A stretch of DNA of 64,000 nucleotides from Oleiphilus sp. GTDB lineage: Bacteria; Pseudomonadota; Gammaproteobacteria; Pseudomonadales; Oleiphilaceae. Positions 63,802-64,000 of this stretch are shown here, in pieces. The notes below the pieces were generated by a model. The model saw only the letters and a program-made list of their open reading frames with translations, did not search any database and was not told the DNA's origin. The number at the start of each line of letters is the position of its first letter. Position 1 is the first letter of the stretch. Both the position numbers and the translations under genes were made by a program. The DNA lies in NCBI GenBank assembly GCA_006212045.1, contig PZPK01000007.1, positions 87,758 through 151,757 on the forward strand, in the 5' to 3' direction.

Positions 63802-63824
63802 AGGGTCATAGTTAATCGTCAGAT

Positions 63825-64000
63825 TTAAAACCAGAACCTAAGGCCTGCGACGAACTGGCTGTCAGAGCGATTCTCGCCTGCGGCGCGCCGGTAATCCGCT
63901 GTATCACCATAAGTGCTCGTCCATTCCACTCCAATGTAGGGGGCAAATTGACGGCTGAACTCATAACGCAGACGCACACCCAACGCGAGATCCGACAGGC
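63825..64000 (-). CDS. copB: Copper resistance protein B (CopB/PcoB), C-terminal end only
   Basis: The last 58 codons of an outer-membrane copper-resistance protein, cut by the window edge. My minus-strand translation reads RYEFSRQFAPYIGVEW, YGDTADYRRAAGE and ends FVAGLRFWF, the signature CopB C-terminus (outer-membrane beta-barrel with terminal Phe). The gene continues beyond 64000. It is the first recognisable functional cargo of the Tn7 element, so more cop genes (copA, copRS) are likely to the right. The stop is TAA at 63825-63827. Confidence 0.9.
   Translation of the reverse strand, partial: LSDLALGVRLRYEFSRQFAPYIGVEWTSTYGDTADYRRAAGENRSDSQFVAGLRFWF

Larger units (their letters stand above)
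55640..64000 (+). mobile_element. Tn7-family transposon, right-end portion (left end outside window)
   Basis: Starts with TGTGGGCG, the Tn7 terminal sequence, at the glmS-proximal (right) end, followed by TnsB repeats and the complete tnsABCDE operon reading inward. The tns genes look more AT-rich than the neighbouring glmUS. Cargo begins after tnsE: a broken EamA transporter remnant and a CopB-type copper gene running off the edge. Presence of both TnsD (glmS targeting) and TnsE (replicating plasmid targeting) marks a canonical two-pathway Tn7 and not a CRISPR-guided relative. Whether the element is still mobile depends on the left end. Confidence 0.95.

Noticed and set aside
55640..64000. 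CRISPR-associated transposon (I-F3 or V-K type) interpretation
   Set aside because: TnsD has a full-length glmS-recognition half and TnsE is present. No cas genes or CRISPR array occur in the visible part; a cas cluster further right cannot be excluded.

Overview
The window is a chromosomal segment of a gammaproteobacterium, most likely a marine or Oceanospirillales/Pseudomonadales-type bacterium. The evidence is the Pseudomonas-like gene order dksA-gluQ-cbrB-pcnB-folK-panB-panC-pgi, a dnaA-dnaN-recF-gyrB / rpmH-rnpA-yidD-yidC-mnmE / mnmG-rsmG-parAB-atp replication-origin neighbourhood, and protein-level resemblance recalled from family knowledge (no search was run). Genes left of about 33.65 kb are mostly on the minus strand or mixed, and everything right of 34.3 kb up to the Tn7 cargo is on the plus strand, as expected around a bidirectional origin.

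Layout. 1-5.1 kb: metX/metW (methionine), a dynamin-like GTPase, a YggT membrane protein and a stand-alone receiver protein, all minus strand. 5.2-14.5 kb: a Rieske protein, dksA, gluQ, the sigma-54 activator cbrB, a 700-bp gap holding a probable CrcZ-type regulatory RNA with its own sigma-54 promoter, then pcnB, folK, panB, panC, pgi. 14.5-18.0 kb (minus): second folK, folB, tsaD, ppx. 18.1-19.4 kb: trxA, mobA and a 55-aa membrane peptide. 19.4-24.7 kb (minus): an aapJQMP amino-acid ABC transporter and a YbfF-type esterase. 24.8-26.1 kb: an unrecognised 30-aa Cys-containing peptide gene with its own ribosome site and terminator, divergent from an AraC-family regulator. 26.1-33.7 kb (minus): gyrB, recF (carrying two perfect parS sites), an ABC1/UbiB-type kinase inserted between recF and dnaN, dnaN, dnaA. 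33.7-34.3 kb: AT-rich oriC-like region with degenerate DnaA boxes. 34.3-43 kb: rpmH, rnpA, yidD, yidC, mnmE, an MFS-PlsC fusion, an AT-rich gap with two perfect DnaA boxes, mnmG, rsmG. 43-52 kb: parA, parB and the complete F1Fo ATP synthase operon atpIBEFHAGDC. 52-55.6 kb: glmU and glmS.

The accessory part begins 24 bp after the glmS stop codon: a Tn7 right end (TGTGGGCG terminus, three TnsB-type repeats at exact 20-bp spacing) followed by an intact, overlapping tnsA-tnsB-tnsC-tnsD-tnsE operon. The catalytic and zinc-binding residues of TnsA and TnsD have the same numbers that I recall for canonical Tn7, and those of TnsB are offset by one. The element runs off the right edge. The cargo seen so far is a frameshifted EamA-family transporter remnant and the 3' end of a CopB-type copper-resistance gene. 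The left end of the transposon is outside the window.

Most notable: (1) the complete glmS-targeted Tn7 with unseen cargo, (2) a CbrB/CrcZ-like catabolite-control module without an adjacent cbrA, (3) split DnaA-box clusters on both sides of the yidC operon, (4) the orphan 30-aa peptide gene. All start-site choices and promoters are by eye.
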